From Earliella scabrosa (lineage: Eukaryota > Basidiomycota > Agaricomycetes > Polyporales > Polyporaceae): DNA of 64,000 bases. The notes under the pieces are model-generated. The model saw nothing but the letters and a program-made list of their open reading frames with translations. It did not search any database and was not told the DNA's origin. The first letter of the stretch is position 1, and the number at the start of each line of letters is the position of its first letter. Position numbers and translations under genes: made by a program. The stretch spans positions 3,162,001-3,226,000 of the forward strand of contig JABYQQ010000002.1 of assembly GCA_022605405.1 (NCBI GenBank). Reading direction: 5' to 3'. Positions 1 to 11,420 of this stretch are shown here, piece after piece.

Positions 1-531
1 CAAGCTCACAGCAAAAGAGAGATTGCTCCGGCCAAGCTTTGTGCTCGTCGCGCTCAGAGTCATTGCGCGCCGACTACGATCCGATGGGCGCGCCTTAGGC
101 TCGCATGCCAGCCTCTAGTTCCTCGTATCCACCGGGATGCGCTCGTGCGTCTGCTCGCCTCGGACCACCCGTTTGCGATCGAGAAACTTCGACGCTCAGC
201 GCCTCCCGTGCCAAGGGATCGCCGCATATGCCGGTTCTGCAAGAGACGATGGGCGGTCCAGAGCGAGATACACGTCCTACTGGAGTGCGGTGATGGCCGG
301 CTGGAGGGCCTACGCATGCGCTTCATGGACGATGCAGGCTTAGTCATGGGGCGCGGCCTGGGAGAGCTGTTCCATCGCCTCAGTTCGTCGGCGTTCATGG
401 ACATGCTCATGAGTAGGGAAGAGCTGGCTCCTCGACTGGCAGAATATGTGTACGATGTGTCGGCACTGGCTGAAATTGTCCCGATGTTAATATTGGCAGA
501 TGAGGCGGCATTTGAGGCCCTGCCCGTGTAG
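1..531 (+). pseudogene. C-terminal remnant of a LINE reverse-transcriptase ORF
   Basis: The frame is open from base 1 to a TAG at 529-531, giving 176 residues with no N-terminus in view. It carries a CxxC...H...C motif (CRFC, then EIHVLLEC) like the zinc-binding tail at the end of fungal non-LTR ORF2 proteins. The intact LINE ORF further along has the equivalent motif CPRCGDTESLEHILVSC. Nothing of the reverse transcriptase core is inside the window, so this is either the end of an element that continues leftwards or a 5'-truncated copy. I see no poly(A) tract directly after the stop. The family assignment rests on this motif alone. Confidence 0.55.
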
Positions 532-1139
532 GTAATTACATGGCAATGTTGAGAATGTCCTCGTCGCATCTGTGCGAGTGTCCTCACGCTGGTCCTGCGC
601 GTGCGCGTAGCTCTCGCAGTCTAGGTTGCGGAACAGGCCGTGTCTTTCGGGATGAAAGGTCGCGCTGTGATGTGCCAGACCGCCGGTTCTCTACTGGGCC
701 CTGTGTGGAAACAGAGAGAAAGGATAACAGGAGTTCGTGTTCGCGCAGTAGCCGCTAAGGGGAACTCGTGGTGGACATTAATGAGCGTGCAGGCGGGCGG
801 GGCACGGCATTACGCGCGCGTGCTGTTTTCCCACCGAAATTGGTGCTCCTCCTCCTCCTCCTCATAATAGAGGTTGGAATTACTTGGGGGGAGGGGTGCG
901 CGACTCCCTGTGGGAACGTCCGTGGGTGAGCAGTAGCTGTTGACGCCCGGTGCGAATCGAGACTCGATTCCGACGTTCCCACGGGGGAGTAAGCCTAGGC
1001 GCGCCGATTAGCACAATGGGTAACGTTACGTACGAACGACTTCGTAAGCTTAGCGGGCCATAGCGGCGGACTTCCAAATACTCAACATCGCGGGCGCCAA
1101 TAATCTCCGTCCACGTATCTGCAACCACCGTGCTCAGGT
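532..1139. other. intergenic, no gene seen
   Basis: Only short overlapping frames without domain signatures are present. A short CTC/TCC run lies near 846-863. The stretch just before 1140 is presumably the promoter of the kinase-like gene, but I see no clear TATA box. Confidence 0.5.
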
Positions 1140-2115
1140 ATGACGAGCGAACCCCGAGAGGATACGGTCAGTAGACAAGTACCATACTGCATGCTTTCGG
1201 ACACTGATGGGTTGATGTCGTAGCTCCCATCCTGGGAGGAGATCTCGCTCCTGTCTGACGAGCAACTCTGGACGCTGTTCCAGACATCATATCAGTTCCC
1301 CTGTCCCTCCTCACTGAACACAGTCGATGTTCGACGTATCGCCGCCGATGCTGTCATGAGGTCAGGTCCTGCGGTACACGATCCCGAGATTTTTACAATG
1401 CGTCTGGTCCGCCAGTGTTCTTCAATACCCGTGCCCGCCGTTCGACGAGTCCTCAACTTCGAAGGCTCGCGAGCAATTGTGATGGACTACATTCCAGGAG
1501 AGACGCTCAAGAGCTGTTGGCCGCGTCTCGGTTTTTGGCAACGACTTCGCATCATTTGGACACTTCGCGGCTACATCAGACAATTGCGACGTATCAAGGT
1601 CCCAGAGGCGCTGCGAACGACAATTTTCCCTGGACCTGTCGCAAGCGAGCCTCAGGTCTGCTACGGCCCAATGTTCACTGAATATGTGCGTCCTTTCGTT
1701 TGGACTAGACTCTATCATGTTCAACTCACTGACAACATGACAGGGTGCAGGCCCGTTTGCATCCTACGAGGAGCTCACAGCGTGGTTCATGCACAAGCTC
1801 GACGTCAACCGCCGCATCACAAAATACCCACCCGGGCCAATGACGTTCGACGCTTCGCTGCCTCTGGTCCTTACCCATCTCGACCTCCATCCGGGCAACA
1901 TCATTGTTGGTGATGACGGCCGGGTGTGGTTGATCGATTGGGAGCACGCAGGATTTTACCCACAATGGTTTGAATATGCGAGCATGGTGGAGGAATGGGA
2001 TATCCTCGGGCGATGGGAGCGATGGGTTCTGGGCTTCATTGCCGGCTTCTACGAGCGACAGCTTCAGTTTATCGGCAGTATTGGCTGGGCTCTGAATACC
2101 GGTGTCCTCTTGTAG
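1140..2115 (+). CDS. APH/choline-kinase-like phosphotransferase family protein
   Basis: Three exons join in frame (1140-1166, 1224-1685, 1744-2115), giving 286 aa. Introns 1167-1223 and 1686-1743 have GTCAGT...TAG and GTGCGT...CAG ends. The catalytic loop is visible as THLDLHPGNI (HxDxxxxN) and is followed by the metal-binding LIDWEHAG. Upstream, VMDYIPGETL resembles the hinge of aminoglycoside phosphotransferase-fold kinases. Such APH-like proteins are abundant in Agaricomycetes and their substrates are mostly unknown, so no substrate is proposed. The start at 1140 was chosen because MTSEPREDT joins cleanly to LPSWEEISLLSDEQLW. The short N-lobe lacks an obvious glycine-rich loop, as is common in this fungal family. 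Confidence 0.72.
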
Positions 2116-2975
2116 CTAATGGTTTGCGATGTTCTTCTAGATGCGCCCACGAGTACTAGCAGTACGACAATCAGTATGATGGCGGTGGCTGGGCCCTCAC
2201 GGCGTATTAGCGCCCTTAACACTCTTGCTACAGCCTGCCACTCTCGACACATCGCATCTTATAGAGTCGGAAGTATTGGAGACGAGCAATTGGCATGATC
2301 ATGCAGCGGTTTGCTCAGAGAGATAGGCTTATCGAAATCGGGTGAGTTGAGCATCTCTTTGGATTCATTCTCGTTGGAGAGTCGAGACAGCGTCAACCTC
2401 GGTCGTCACGGTTCAACGTTTCACACTTTGGACCGGAGATGATTCATCTTCAACGTGCTGCCAATGTTGGGGCAACCGGGATGATGAGAGGGATGTTTTG
2501 GATATCTGGTGAGTTGTCGCCTTTCGATAGCCTCGATCACATCATCCAGGCAGGATATTTCGCCCATTCACACAGTAGGATCAGGTGCTACCGCTCTGAG
2601 ATGGATGTGGGGCCCAATCAACGTTCCCAATAGAGAAACTTCATCCAACGCTGTCGATCGGCTTGCTCCCCAACGCGTGCGCCGCGCCGCCCCTGCAAAA
2701 CCAATGCGCATCGGAGTCAACTTCGACAGAGGAGTTTGCATCTTGTCGTTGTCCGTCATCGACTTGCTCGCAAGCCGTTCTCGCAGATCGTGCGCCATCA
2801 TCATTGTTGCAACCAGGCTCATCGGTGATTGGATGTCGGACAAGGGGAATCCAAACTGCCTTCAGAGAATCAATCAATCGCATACACCTCTTGAAGTTGT
2901 ACAATAACGACAACCATGGGCCTAATCGCACGACTCGCACTTGAAACCCCCACATCCAGAACCGCAGGATCATAC
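2116..2975. other. intergenic between convergent genes, no gene seen
   Basis: This is the 3' side of the kinase-like gene and of the EthD-like gene. Several short frames overlap on both strands but none shows family motifs or joins across splice sites convincingly. Confidence 0.5.
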
Positions 2976-3683
2976 TCATTCTTTCCACGCCCTCATCAGC
3001 TTGTAAAAACTCCTGTCCCAGGTATCCGCGCTCTCGAACAACCGCATCCTCCACGGCGTGCTCGTCGCATGTTTGAACTCCGGCGTCTCGAAGCTCGCAG
3101 GCGACTCCCAGTCATGCACTGCGAGGTACTTCGGCGGACGGCCCCTGTCCACCATTTTCTGCGCGTCGCTCCCCTTCGCCGGACCAACGTCCCTCAGCAC
3201 GAAACGCCTGCTCCGGCGCCATCCGGGCACCTTCGCGAGGAGGGGGATGTGCTCCTCGCGGTACCAGCGGTTCAGGTCCTCCTCGAGCTCCGGCTTGATC
3301 TCGGCCTGCAGCGTGATGAGATACGGGCCGGGCGCGGCCTCGTCGTAGCCCGCGACGGGCGGGACGACGTCCACAGGCTCGATCGCGTCGTATGTGCGCC
3401 GGTCGAGGAGCTGGACCCGGCGGAAGATATCCTTCTCGCGCTCGCTCGCCTGGCTGGCGAGGTCGATGTAGGGCGGCTGTGAGAGGATGTCGCACGACTC
3501 CAGGTCGTACATGGCGAGGTACGTCGGCTGTTCGCCGTCTGCGGTTGTCCAGCGCGAGGTTGCGTGGATAGTGGGGATCGCAACGCGGAGCGGGACGTGC
3601 TCGTTGTCGTACCAGTCGTTAAATTCGGTGTCGGAGACGTTGGGGCCCGCCTCGGAGGGGACGTAGAGGAGCCCCGGGGTCAT
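2976..3683 (-). CDS. EthD-like dimeric alpha-beta barrel protein with two modules
   Basis: A single intron-less ORF of 235 aa with a strong G/C third-position bias. It holds two tandem ferredoxin-like modules. Each has a WY-x2-EH-x-PL signature (NDWYDNEHVPL near residue 22, NRWYREEHIPL near 138) followed by a YLA-x-(Y/H)D strand. This is the hallmark of EthD-type dimeric alpha-beta barrel proteins; EthD itself is a small helper protein in ether degradation, and fungal relatives have unknown or polyketide-tailoring roles. With two modules in one chain the barrel could form within a single molecule. No biosynthetic cluster surrounds it. A TATA box lies about 80 bp upstream. Confidence 0.75.
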   Translation of the reverse strand: MTPGLLYVPSEAGPNVSDTEFNDWYDNEHVPLRVAIPTIHATSRWTTADGEQPTYLAMYDLESCDILSQPPYIDLASQASEREKDIFRRVQLLDRRTYDAIEPVDVVPPVAGYDEAAPGPYLITLQAEIKPELEEDLNRWYREEHIPLLAKVPGWRRSRRFVLRDVGPAKGSDAQKMVDRGRPPKYLAVHDWESPASFETPEFKHATSTPWRMRLFESADTWDRSFYKLMRAWKE

Positions 3684-3764
3684 CCTAGGTTGCTGTGGGA
3701 TTGGTTTGGGATTGTGCTAGGCGGGTGATGCGAGCTGCCGGTACGCCTGTCTGTAGGTGGACAC

Positions 3765-3770
3765 TATATA
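3765..3770 (-). promoter_or_regulatory. TATA box of the EthD-like gene
   Basis: TATATA on the minus strand, about 82 bp before the ATG at 3683, is suitably placed for a core promoter. Confidence 0.45.
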
Positions 3771-4054
3771 CGTTTAAGGAGACTTGCTGTAGTTGTCCGT
3801 CAGTATATTTCCGGTGCTAAAGGGAGGGGTCATTGGTCATGGCCCTCTCACGAGCGTGGCGCATCCTATAGGTAACTAAACTCTGTCAGCTTCGCGGGAC
3901 GACAGGAATAGTTGCACGTCTATTTGCGACAGGCGTGCGGGAGGCCGATGCAGCCTGAGGCTCTTTCGTCCGCCACCTTCGCCCATTGGGAGGATGGATG
4001 CAGTAGGGTTCCAGTACACCCGCCGGTAATTTGTTGGTATGTTGGCAACAATCC

Positions 4055-4537
4055 TCAACACCTGCCAAACGCGGATGTATCGGAAGGGTGGCGGTGCCAT
4101 CTGTTGAAGTCCTTGTTCAAGTTAACCAGTATCACCCATGATGCGTTGCCGGGTTCAATCTCGACGTACTCTATTGTCCAGATGATCATATTCGCGTAGG
4201 TCGTGACGATCCTGAGATCGTCGTACTGGGAGCTCTGCGCGAGTGACGGGCTGATGTCTGCCTCGATGCAGCCATCCGATAACAGCGGCCGATCCCGACT
4301 CCAGGACACGAGGACTATGCCCTGGGGTGGCATGGTCTGTTCATTAAATATCACGACCGGTGGTCGAGCTCTCTACCTTCTCAGCTCCTGCCACAACCCC
4401 TCCTCGACGGAATCGTCTTCTTCACCGACCTCTTGTACTGTAACAATCAAACTCACAGATCTAAGAGAGAAGTGAGTAGATAAAGTGATATCGCCATCTG
4501 CGCACAAGATAACACTCACGTCCGTGTAGAGCACCAT
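4055..4537 (-). pseudogene. possible broken gene of unknown function
   Basis: From the minus-strand ATG at 4537-4535 one frame runs through about 54 codons with a credible composition (for example VQEVGEEDDSVEEGLWQELR), meets one TAG near 4375, then continues in the same frame to 4055 (for example IVLVSWSRDRPLLSDGC and ANMIIWTIEYVEI). No intron with correct phase removes the stop. I read it as a decayed gene or a gene with an exon structure I could not resolve. The ATG lies in a CCATGG that is also the start codon of the plus-strand gene at 4536. No family recognised. Confidence 0.3.
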
Positions 4538-5211
4538 GGAAGTCGACTCGCAGCTATCTCAGCTCCTCGGGACCATGTCTCTCGAAGGACAACGACGCAA
4601 GTCCACCTTTGTGAGTTGGGCATCGTTCACCCACTGTCCGGGCGCCATGTCCGAATGTCCTGATGCCCGCACCTTGCATGCGCACTGGAGAAAGGAAAGC
4701 GACGAGCCATTGCAGACATCACGAACTCGCCCCGTAGAAGACGCAGCCATGTCCGACTCCTCCGACAGCGAGGACTCGACGTACCAGGTACGCACCCCTC
4801 ACTCAACTCCTCCACCACCACCTCCCGTGTTCACCTCTGTTTGCCGCCACGGGGCTCCGCGCTGACGTTCGCCTCCAGCCAAGTCCCTCCGCCTGCTCAA
4901 GCTCAAGCGCAAGCACGGCGCAGGGCTGCGCGTACCTGCAGGCCGTGCACGGCCAGATCCGTGCAGGGAGCTACGCGACGACGAGCGGCGACTACCTCGA
5001 GACGATCTTCACGCACCGCGAGGCGCTCTACGCCTTCCCGGCGGGCCACCGCGCGTGCGCGCTCGGCTTCGACGCGCTCGCGCAGGAGCTCGCGCACAGG
5101 CAGCACCCCCACCCCCACTCTCAGCACGCCCACAGGCCGGACTGGGATGGCGATAGCGAGGCGGTGTCGGCGTTCAGGCATGAGGCGTGGGTCATCGCGA
5201 ACACGTTCTGA
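4536..5211 (+). CDS. hypothetical protein, Ser/Asp-rich N-terminal half
   Basis: Exons 4536-4610, 4695-4787 and 4879-5211 join in phase to 166 codons. The introns are 84 and 91 nt with GTGAGT...AAG and GTACGC...CAG ends. The first part is short and disordered, including an acidic SDSSDSEDSTYQ segment. The last exon encodes a more ordered piece (GSYATTSGDYLETIF, REALYAFPAGH) with a His-rich stretch, ending in EAWVIANTF. No family recognised. The third exon has the highest G+C and is the best-supported part. The first intron's acceptor is uncertain, since the frame also reads through without splicing. Confidence 0.4.
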
Positions 5212-5437
5212 GCGCGTGGGACGGGGCGTCGATGTCGCTGGGCCGGGCCCAGTATGAGCGCGTGTGTTGCTACTAGCAGCGGGCTGGTTGGGCTGCCGTT
5301 GTGGGGGAGCTGGTTCCCCTTGCTGACTCGCGCTGTTCGTGCTGTAGCATACGCTTCGTGTATTGATAGGATACCATGCTGATCGACTCCATCCGACTAG
5401 GATGCATCTTCATTGATATCTGCCGTAGTACTAGACC

Positions 5438-7262
5438 TCACGATTTACGGAGGGCAGCCTGCATCGCGAGTCTGACCTCGGACTCTGTCGGGACGGCGAG
5501 CGTCGACTGCGTGGATGGGACCTCCATCCGCTTGTCCTGCAGAAGCTCCCGGAAGTTGCGCACGTCGTCCTCATGCCTGCTCCGCAGCACGGGCAATGAC
5601 ATAGCACATTCACAGAAGACCGGTGATCAAAGACGTGAGTGGCAATAGATGCGGGCGAGGCAGGGAGACGTACGTGATCAGCCCGCGGTCGATCTGGCTC
5701 TGCGTGAGCTCGCGGAGGTACGGCAGCAGCCTGTGCTCGTACTTGTCCGAGCACTTGTACTGTCGTGCACGGTCAGTGTCGAGTTCTCATCTAGAGTGAG
5801 GTTCGAGTAAGAGAATGCGCGACTTGCCTTCATGAGCGCCTCGTCTGCCTCCAGGTGCACCTTCTCCAGCAGCGCGGGGACGAGCGGGCTGTCTGCCATG
5901 TCCTCGATCTTGCGCATGACCGGATGTCTGTATCAACGAGTTCAACACATTGCCTCACAAGTCAGTTAGGCGAGGAGCGATGAAGACGTACACGCCGAAG
6001 ATGATCGCCCGTGTCTTAGGCAACTTGCGGAACGTCTGGTGGTCGATCCGGAGCCAATAGTCCTTCGGGTGGATGGTCGGATCGAGCGTGGGCACGTCGA
6101 CAATGTTATCTACAATCCGTGGTCGTAAGTGACCATACGCGATAGTCAGAGGCGTAGGACAACTCACGCCAGAAGAGGTTGCGGTCGTCCGTGATCATCC
6201 AGCTCGAGCGCTCAAACGGCTGGTCGGGCTGGAAGCGCTTCAGGGTGCGCTCGACGCTCGGGAGCAGCTTTTCGTTGAAGTGCGGCACGGGCGCGTGGAT
6301 AACCTCGATTGGCTTGCCGATGGTCTCGGAGAGAAGGTAGAACCCTACCGGCGAAGTTGAGGGGAGGGGATCGGACGACTTCACATAGACAATGCAGCGC
6401 ACCTGGGAAACCAATGAGGCCCCCGACAAGGTAGATGTGCCCGTCTTCGCGCTCGCGTCCCATAAGAAAGTCGTCTTGTACCAAGCTTGAGTTCTATGAG
6501 TACCCGCGTTCGGGTGATTGAGGGCGATTGATGCTCACCGTGATATCACATAAAGCGCGTCCGTCCCCATCCTCTCGCTCAGCCGCGTATGCGTCTCTCC
6601 ATACACGAGATTCACAAGGGTGTCGAATCCTTCGCGTCTGAAAAGCGTCGGATAGCGCTTCGGGAGATAGTCGACGAGCTCCATGAGCAGCTCGCCGCAG
6701 GCGGCGTCGTTCTCCGGGAGCGAGTCTACTACTGTCTTTCCTGGAACGGGACATATATGCAAGGTTAGCGTGAGACCGCCGAAGGATGCAGTAAAGCCCA
6801 CAAGACATACGACGCGCATACACATACCTTTTTCCTTGATCACTCTGGCCTTCTCGTCCAAATACCACCGGTACTCCTTGTCGATCTCTATCCAGTGGTT
6901 GACGTGCATGGGCTGATGCGCCATCGTCTGCGCATACAAGTGGGAGTATACCGTGAGCGGAGGCGAGCCGGAGCATTGGACTACTCAAGCTAAATCCATA
7001 CCTGATAGTAAGGATGTCGGACGGTCTTGTTCGCGTACACGAAGTTGCGCGATGTCGTCGTCTCGAGGTCAAACTCGACCAGCGGATCAGGATCGGGCAG
7101 CGAAGAGTTGGTGGTCCTGGCTGCGTCCTTGCCATCTCTTGCCACGGCACGATCTTGGGTGAACGCTCTTCGACGATGCTGGCTCTGCCGCCAGAGATAC
7201 AGGGAGAGAAGTGCAACGGCAGCAAACAGCGCGCTAACGAGCATGCTCTCGTCGACCGCCAT
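5438..7262 (-). CDS. DUF3445 (haem-dependent oxidative N-demethylase-like) protein, copy A
   Basis: Nine exons (7262-7002, 6927-6828, 6740-6539, 6485-6403, 6344-6168, 6109-5992, 5927-5828, 5759-5674, 5576-5438) join to 421 aa. The N-terminus is a hydrophobic signal anchor (LVSALFAAVALLSLYLW). The body carries DUF3445 signatures: DDFLMGRE, LVGGLIGFPG, HAPVPHFNEKL, RSSWMITDDRNLFW and LRIDHQTFRKLPKTRAIIFG. Characterised members include the alpha subunit of haem-dependent oxidative N-demethylase; the fungal substrate is unknown. Intron 7 (5827-5760) is GC-AG. Intron 2 is 87 nt and stop-free, so retention would keep the frame. The start at 7262, not the in-frame ATG at 7367, is supported by a TATA box between them. 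Confidence 0.82.
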
Positions 7263-7335
7263 GCTTTTCCCAGTTGTGGTGAACGTTGAGAAAGGTGAGT
7301 GGATCGTTTCGCGGCGCGACTGCCGGTGCGTGTGC

Positions 7336-7343
7336 CTATATAG
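7336..7343 (-). promoter_or_regulatory. TATA box of DUF3445 copy A
   Basis: Minus-strand TATATAG lies about 75 bp upstream of the ATG at 7262 and downstream of the alternative ATG at 7367, favouring the shorter start. Confidence 0.5.
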
Positions 7344-7939
7344 TACGTCTTCGCCAGGCCTCGCCATTAGAACGGGGCTCGGTAAGCAACGAGCCGTGGA
7401 GAGTGCGAGTGCCGGGCGTGGGATCCTCGCGAGTGATTCGAGCTGGCTTCTTTCCTGGACTGGAGCACGAGTGTTCCCGAAGAAGCGCTTCTCTGATATC
7501 AGCTGGACGCCTACCCGACCTTGCCTCTCGCCTCCTCCACTTGCAAACAGCTGACGAGTTCAAGATCGTTGAGTTTCATTGACTCGTCTAGCGGTGGTCC
7601 ATTTATTCAGCGTTGTATATGTCCCTTGGATAGTGGACAGGGCCATATTGTTCTCCGCGGTGTCATTGACAACTTGTAACTGTCAAATGGTCGCTTCTTG
7701 TCGCATGGAATCCGACAGTGTCCCACAGTGATAAGCCCAACGGAAACGCAAAGGGTAGTGTGACTCACGGCTCTTTTGACTGCCCGTAAGTGCCTTCGAA
7801 TGTACTTCGTACTGTGTCGACGGCCGCCGCGGTGTCTCGGACACATCCTCGGTCTGTGTCCCATCAGCAATTCTGAAAAAGAATCAGAGCAAAAGTGGTG
7901 CAGTGGTTACGTACATGGATATCAATTACCATGTGGTAG

Positions 7940-8679
7940 GAGCAGAAGCACCGTCTTAAACATCGCTCGAGATGTTTCGGTGATGTTGTCACCACGACTT
8001 TGCGCGGTCTATGACAGCGTGAGTCGTCGATATCACTGTCCCAGTGTCAATCACAGAAGCCATTCTATGAGACTATTTGTGCCTCAGCGCACAGGATTGT
8101 CTCAGAAGAGGTAAGGAGCTCTGACAGAGGGTGTTTTACGCTCACTGTCGCTGTGGCAGAGCATCGGGCGTCTTCAAAGGATGCTGGCGTCTCGGAGTCG
8201 TCAAGGCGACTTGCCTTTTCTGGAAACCTCCCACGCCAAGACGATAGTTCCAACTGGCAGTGAGACGGTCACGTGCCAGTGTCACGCCTAACTTGCGGCC
8301 AACCACTGCCAACCGACAGCCTGAAGTCAAGCTCATGCGAATGCATAGTACTGGATGGTGAGTATGGTGTACCACTCTTCCGTTGACTCTTGACCCAACT
8401 AACTAGTGCAATTATAGACCACTTCGAAGACCAACGACTTGCGAGGACGTCAACGTTGGCCGCGGGCAGAATGACATGTGAGTGATCCTTCCGTTCGATT
8501 CTGACCTGAGCGGGCTGTGGTTAATGGAGCATGTCTATGTAGATATTTTTGAAAGACAAATAAACCACCTTAAGACGCCATCCATGATAGTACTACACGT
8601 ACGAGCCTATAATTCTCTGCCCGGCCAGAGAACGTCCGCTCCGAGTCCCACCACGGAAAGCCTGGGCCCTTGTCCATGA
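7940..8679 (+). CDS. spliced gene of unknown function, 5' end unresolved
   Basis: Consecutive exons join with consistent phase across short introns: 7940-8018, 8057-8110, 8160-8267, 8320-8357, 8407-8477 and 8543-8679 (TGA). Introns are 38-65 nt with GTGAGT, GTAAGG, GTCACG or GTGAGT donors, and one has a CTAAC branch point just before its acceptor. The joined peptide includes ARDVSVMLSPRLCAVYDS, KPFYETICASAHRIVSEE, SIGRLQRMLASRSRQGDL and IIDHFEDQRLARTSTL. No family recognised. The exon before 7940 must end in phase 2 and I could not place it. Codon bias is weaker than in neighbouring genes, so this may be a fast-evolving or decaying gene. Confidence 0.42.
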
Positions 8680-11340
8680 GCAGCACCCGCACCTGTGCGC
8701 GTCGCTCGATTGTAATGGTAATTACTTCATTTGTACATGCCCCAGCTCCATACGGCGACTCACCTTCCAGGCCCCACGAAGGAAACATGCTACATACAGT
8801 ACCCTCCCTCCAGTGTATACATTGCGGAAGGATAGGTCACGTTGACGGTGCGTTCCATATACTATCAAGCTATGGCGACGTCGATGGGAACTGGAACTGA
8901 CTCTGAACTACAGGTCACAGCTTGCCCGTGTCGTGGCTCCCCGCTCCCTCCGCCTGCCATCAGGCTCATAGGAGTGTTAGGATTGCACATATACGGCACG
9001 CCGAGGGTTCCCATGCACAATGGTTCCCTTCTTGTATGCCACAATGAGAAGAATCCCGCTCACAGATAGAATCGCCGTCATGCGGTATCGGATGTGAACA
9101 CTTCAAATGCCTTTTCAATCAAATCATCGACTAGTTCCCCTCCCCAGTAGGTGACGCCAAAAGTCAGGCACCTCGGTCTCTCGCCTTCCATCGTATTGGC
9201 ATCCCTACATGCGCTTCTTGGACATCCGCCCCTGTCGCCTGACTCATCCCTACAACCTCGCACTACTCCAGATCATCATTCAATTCCAAGCGGTGAGTAC
9301 CTCTCCCTCAGCGCCCATGCCGCAATGCACGCTTCTTGCCACACCGGAACGTCCGAGGCATTGACCAGAACCACTCTCAGCTTGCCTTCGAAACACCTCG
9401 TGATGCTCGCCCCCGCACTGCAAACAAGCGGCACCTCGGACGTCCCTACGGGCTCAATTCACGAGTGCTCACGCCGGCGCTGCTCAGTCATCACTGTCGG
9501 GTCAGGGAACACGGAGATGAACCCAAATCGAACACCTCCGTGCCCGCCCTGACCCTTGAAGAGGAGCGGATGGACCCCTCAGACCTGTTTCTGGATGAAC
9601 AACCGGCGGCGCTGCTATGGAGCCTGAGCTTATCCTAGGTCATTCGCGTTCTGAGCACCCTATTACGGGTAGACCACACGCACACGCCTAGAACCCCCGT
9701 CGGAGCGCTCGCGGCATCCGTGCGTGATACTTAGCTCTGGTATGTCACCGCAACTACCACTTCCCGTTCGCGGTACGTGTAGCGATCAGCGCTGACGGGC
9801 CCGCGGATTCCGGAACGGTCAGGTACTTACGTAGCCCCGCGCTCGCGCTCCTGCTGCCTGCTGCTCACCGGACATCGACCCAGCGCTGTGTGGGTGTGGT
9901 TCAGGCGGTCCCGTGTCCCAGAAGCGTCCGCGATGTGGATCATCGTGGTCGCGACCCTGCTCGTGAGTGTTGCCGCTGGATGCTGGTCCCTGAATGTACG
10001 CGCTGAAGTATCGCTCGTGCCTCTGACACAGGCCACGGCGGGGATCTACCGGCTAGTGGTAGAGCGGTACTGTAGAACCTCCTTCTCGTCCGTGGTCTCC
10101 GACTCCGCGCCTCGCTCGCTACGGACTGAAGGAGTAATGTGGCGTCCTGGCGTATCACCCACCCACCGCGCTCGAGTTTACACCTTCGCCGCTATCCTCG
10201 TGTGTCCCTACGTCAGGCGCGTGTTCGCAATGAGGCTCTGGCCATGGCCATGGGGCGATGGGCGCTCGACGGACCCAATGCCCCAGGCTCAGTCACAGTG
10301 AGTTGCCGCAGATTACCGCGCTTGGGCAGCGGGGTCCTCTCGCATGAGGAGAAGTGCCTTCGGCTGCGACGTCGGAGCGCCCCCTCGCGTTCCTGAGGCT
10401 GACGTCGTGTCCCCTCTTAGCTCTAGCGTGGACCGATCGTGAGCCTCAAGGCTGGAGGCTTGAAGCTTTGAAGCTTGATGCCACAGTGCAGATGAGCGAG
10501 AGCGCGGAGCGCCGACCTCGATGGCATAGCAGGCTGCCGGCGGAAGTAAAGAAGCACTGGGTTTCGGTCATCAGCCCTCAGAGTTCAGCATTCAGCAACA
10601 GGGGCACTCGCTTGAGGCGTGGACGGACTTCCGACGCCCGAGCCCTGAAGCTTCATATCGCGTACATGCTCTAAAGCAGGGGCGCCACACACTTCATGAA
10701 GTACTTACGGGGGCATCGAAGCTCTGCAAGACCGTGCCACCGTGGTGTATCATACTACTTGCATATCAAGGGTGTCCGTCGTGCGCACCGCCCAGGCACA
10801 GTTACGGTAAGTGGCCTTCGTCCCTGCATCCTTCTGGTGTTCTGTGTGTGCGCCGCGTTCCGCTGAGCGTCCCAGCATTCCTCATGGGCGCTCGTTTCGT
10901 GCGATAGGCATCGATTCTGGCAGCGAGACGTCCAAGTGAGGTTCGTCGTCCCCTGGGAGATTGAGGTACGGTACACAGTGCACAGCCAGTGGACGTCAGT
11001 GCGTGGAGGCGGAAGTTGGGCGTGCCTGTGATGTTTGTGCACTTTGTGCATTTCTTGACACACGAACAACGTTCGTTCCACCCGACTTTGGCGCTATGAG
11101 CATGGCTCCTAGCATCGAAGATCAAGGGCCTAGGCGGGGAGAAGGGAGGTGTAACATAAAATCAAGCGAACGTGCCTGAGTCCGAGGGGTGACAGACCCC
11201 GGTTTGATTGTTTGCACCGCTGCCAGGCCCGCAGACGTCGGAATTTACGACAACGAGACCGCAGATAACGGAACACACTCAGCAAGGATAAAACATATGT
11301 TTATTATCAGACTGAGGCTTCTAGACAGTAGACAGCAAAA
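8680..11340. other. 2.7-kb stretch without a recognisable gene
   Basis: Many splice-donor-like GTGAGT/GTAAGT motifs and short open segments occur (for example around 9290, 10290 and 10805), but I could not chain them into a phase-consistent gene. Around 10440-10660 the words GAAGCTT/AAGCTTC recur. It may hold decayed exons or a fungal-specific gene beyond what can be read by eye. Confidence 0.4.
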
Positions 11341-11420
11341 TGGACACGTCCGGGATCGAACCGGACCCCTCTCGCATACTGATGCTAAGCGAGCGTGATA
11401 ACCAACTACACCACGTGCCC
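11341..11420 (-). tRNA. tRNA-Ala(AGC) with a 6-nt intron
   Basis: The minus strand folds into a complete cloverleaf of 80 nt. The acceptor stem is GGGCACG/CGTGTCC with discriminator A and contains the G3:U70 wobble pair that is the alanine identity element. The D stem is GTG/CAC, the anticodon stem CTCGC/GCGAG, the variable loop 5 nt, and the T stem TCCGG/CCGGA with loop TTCGATC. The anticodon loop has 13 instead of 7 nt, so a 6-nt intron sits one base 3' of anticodon AGC, the canonical nuclear position. No CCA is encoded, as expected in eukaryotes. Confidence 0.92.

Noticed and set aside
5438..7262. Indoleamine 2,3-dioxygenase as identity of the haem-type gene
   Set aside because: First considered because this is a multi-exon fungal haem-protein candidate, but the motifs are those of DUF3445.
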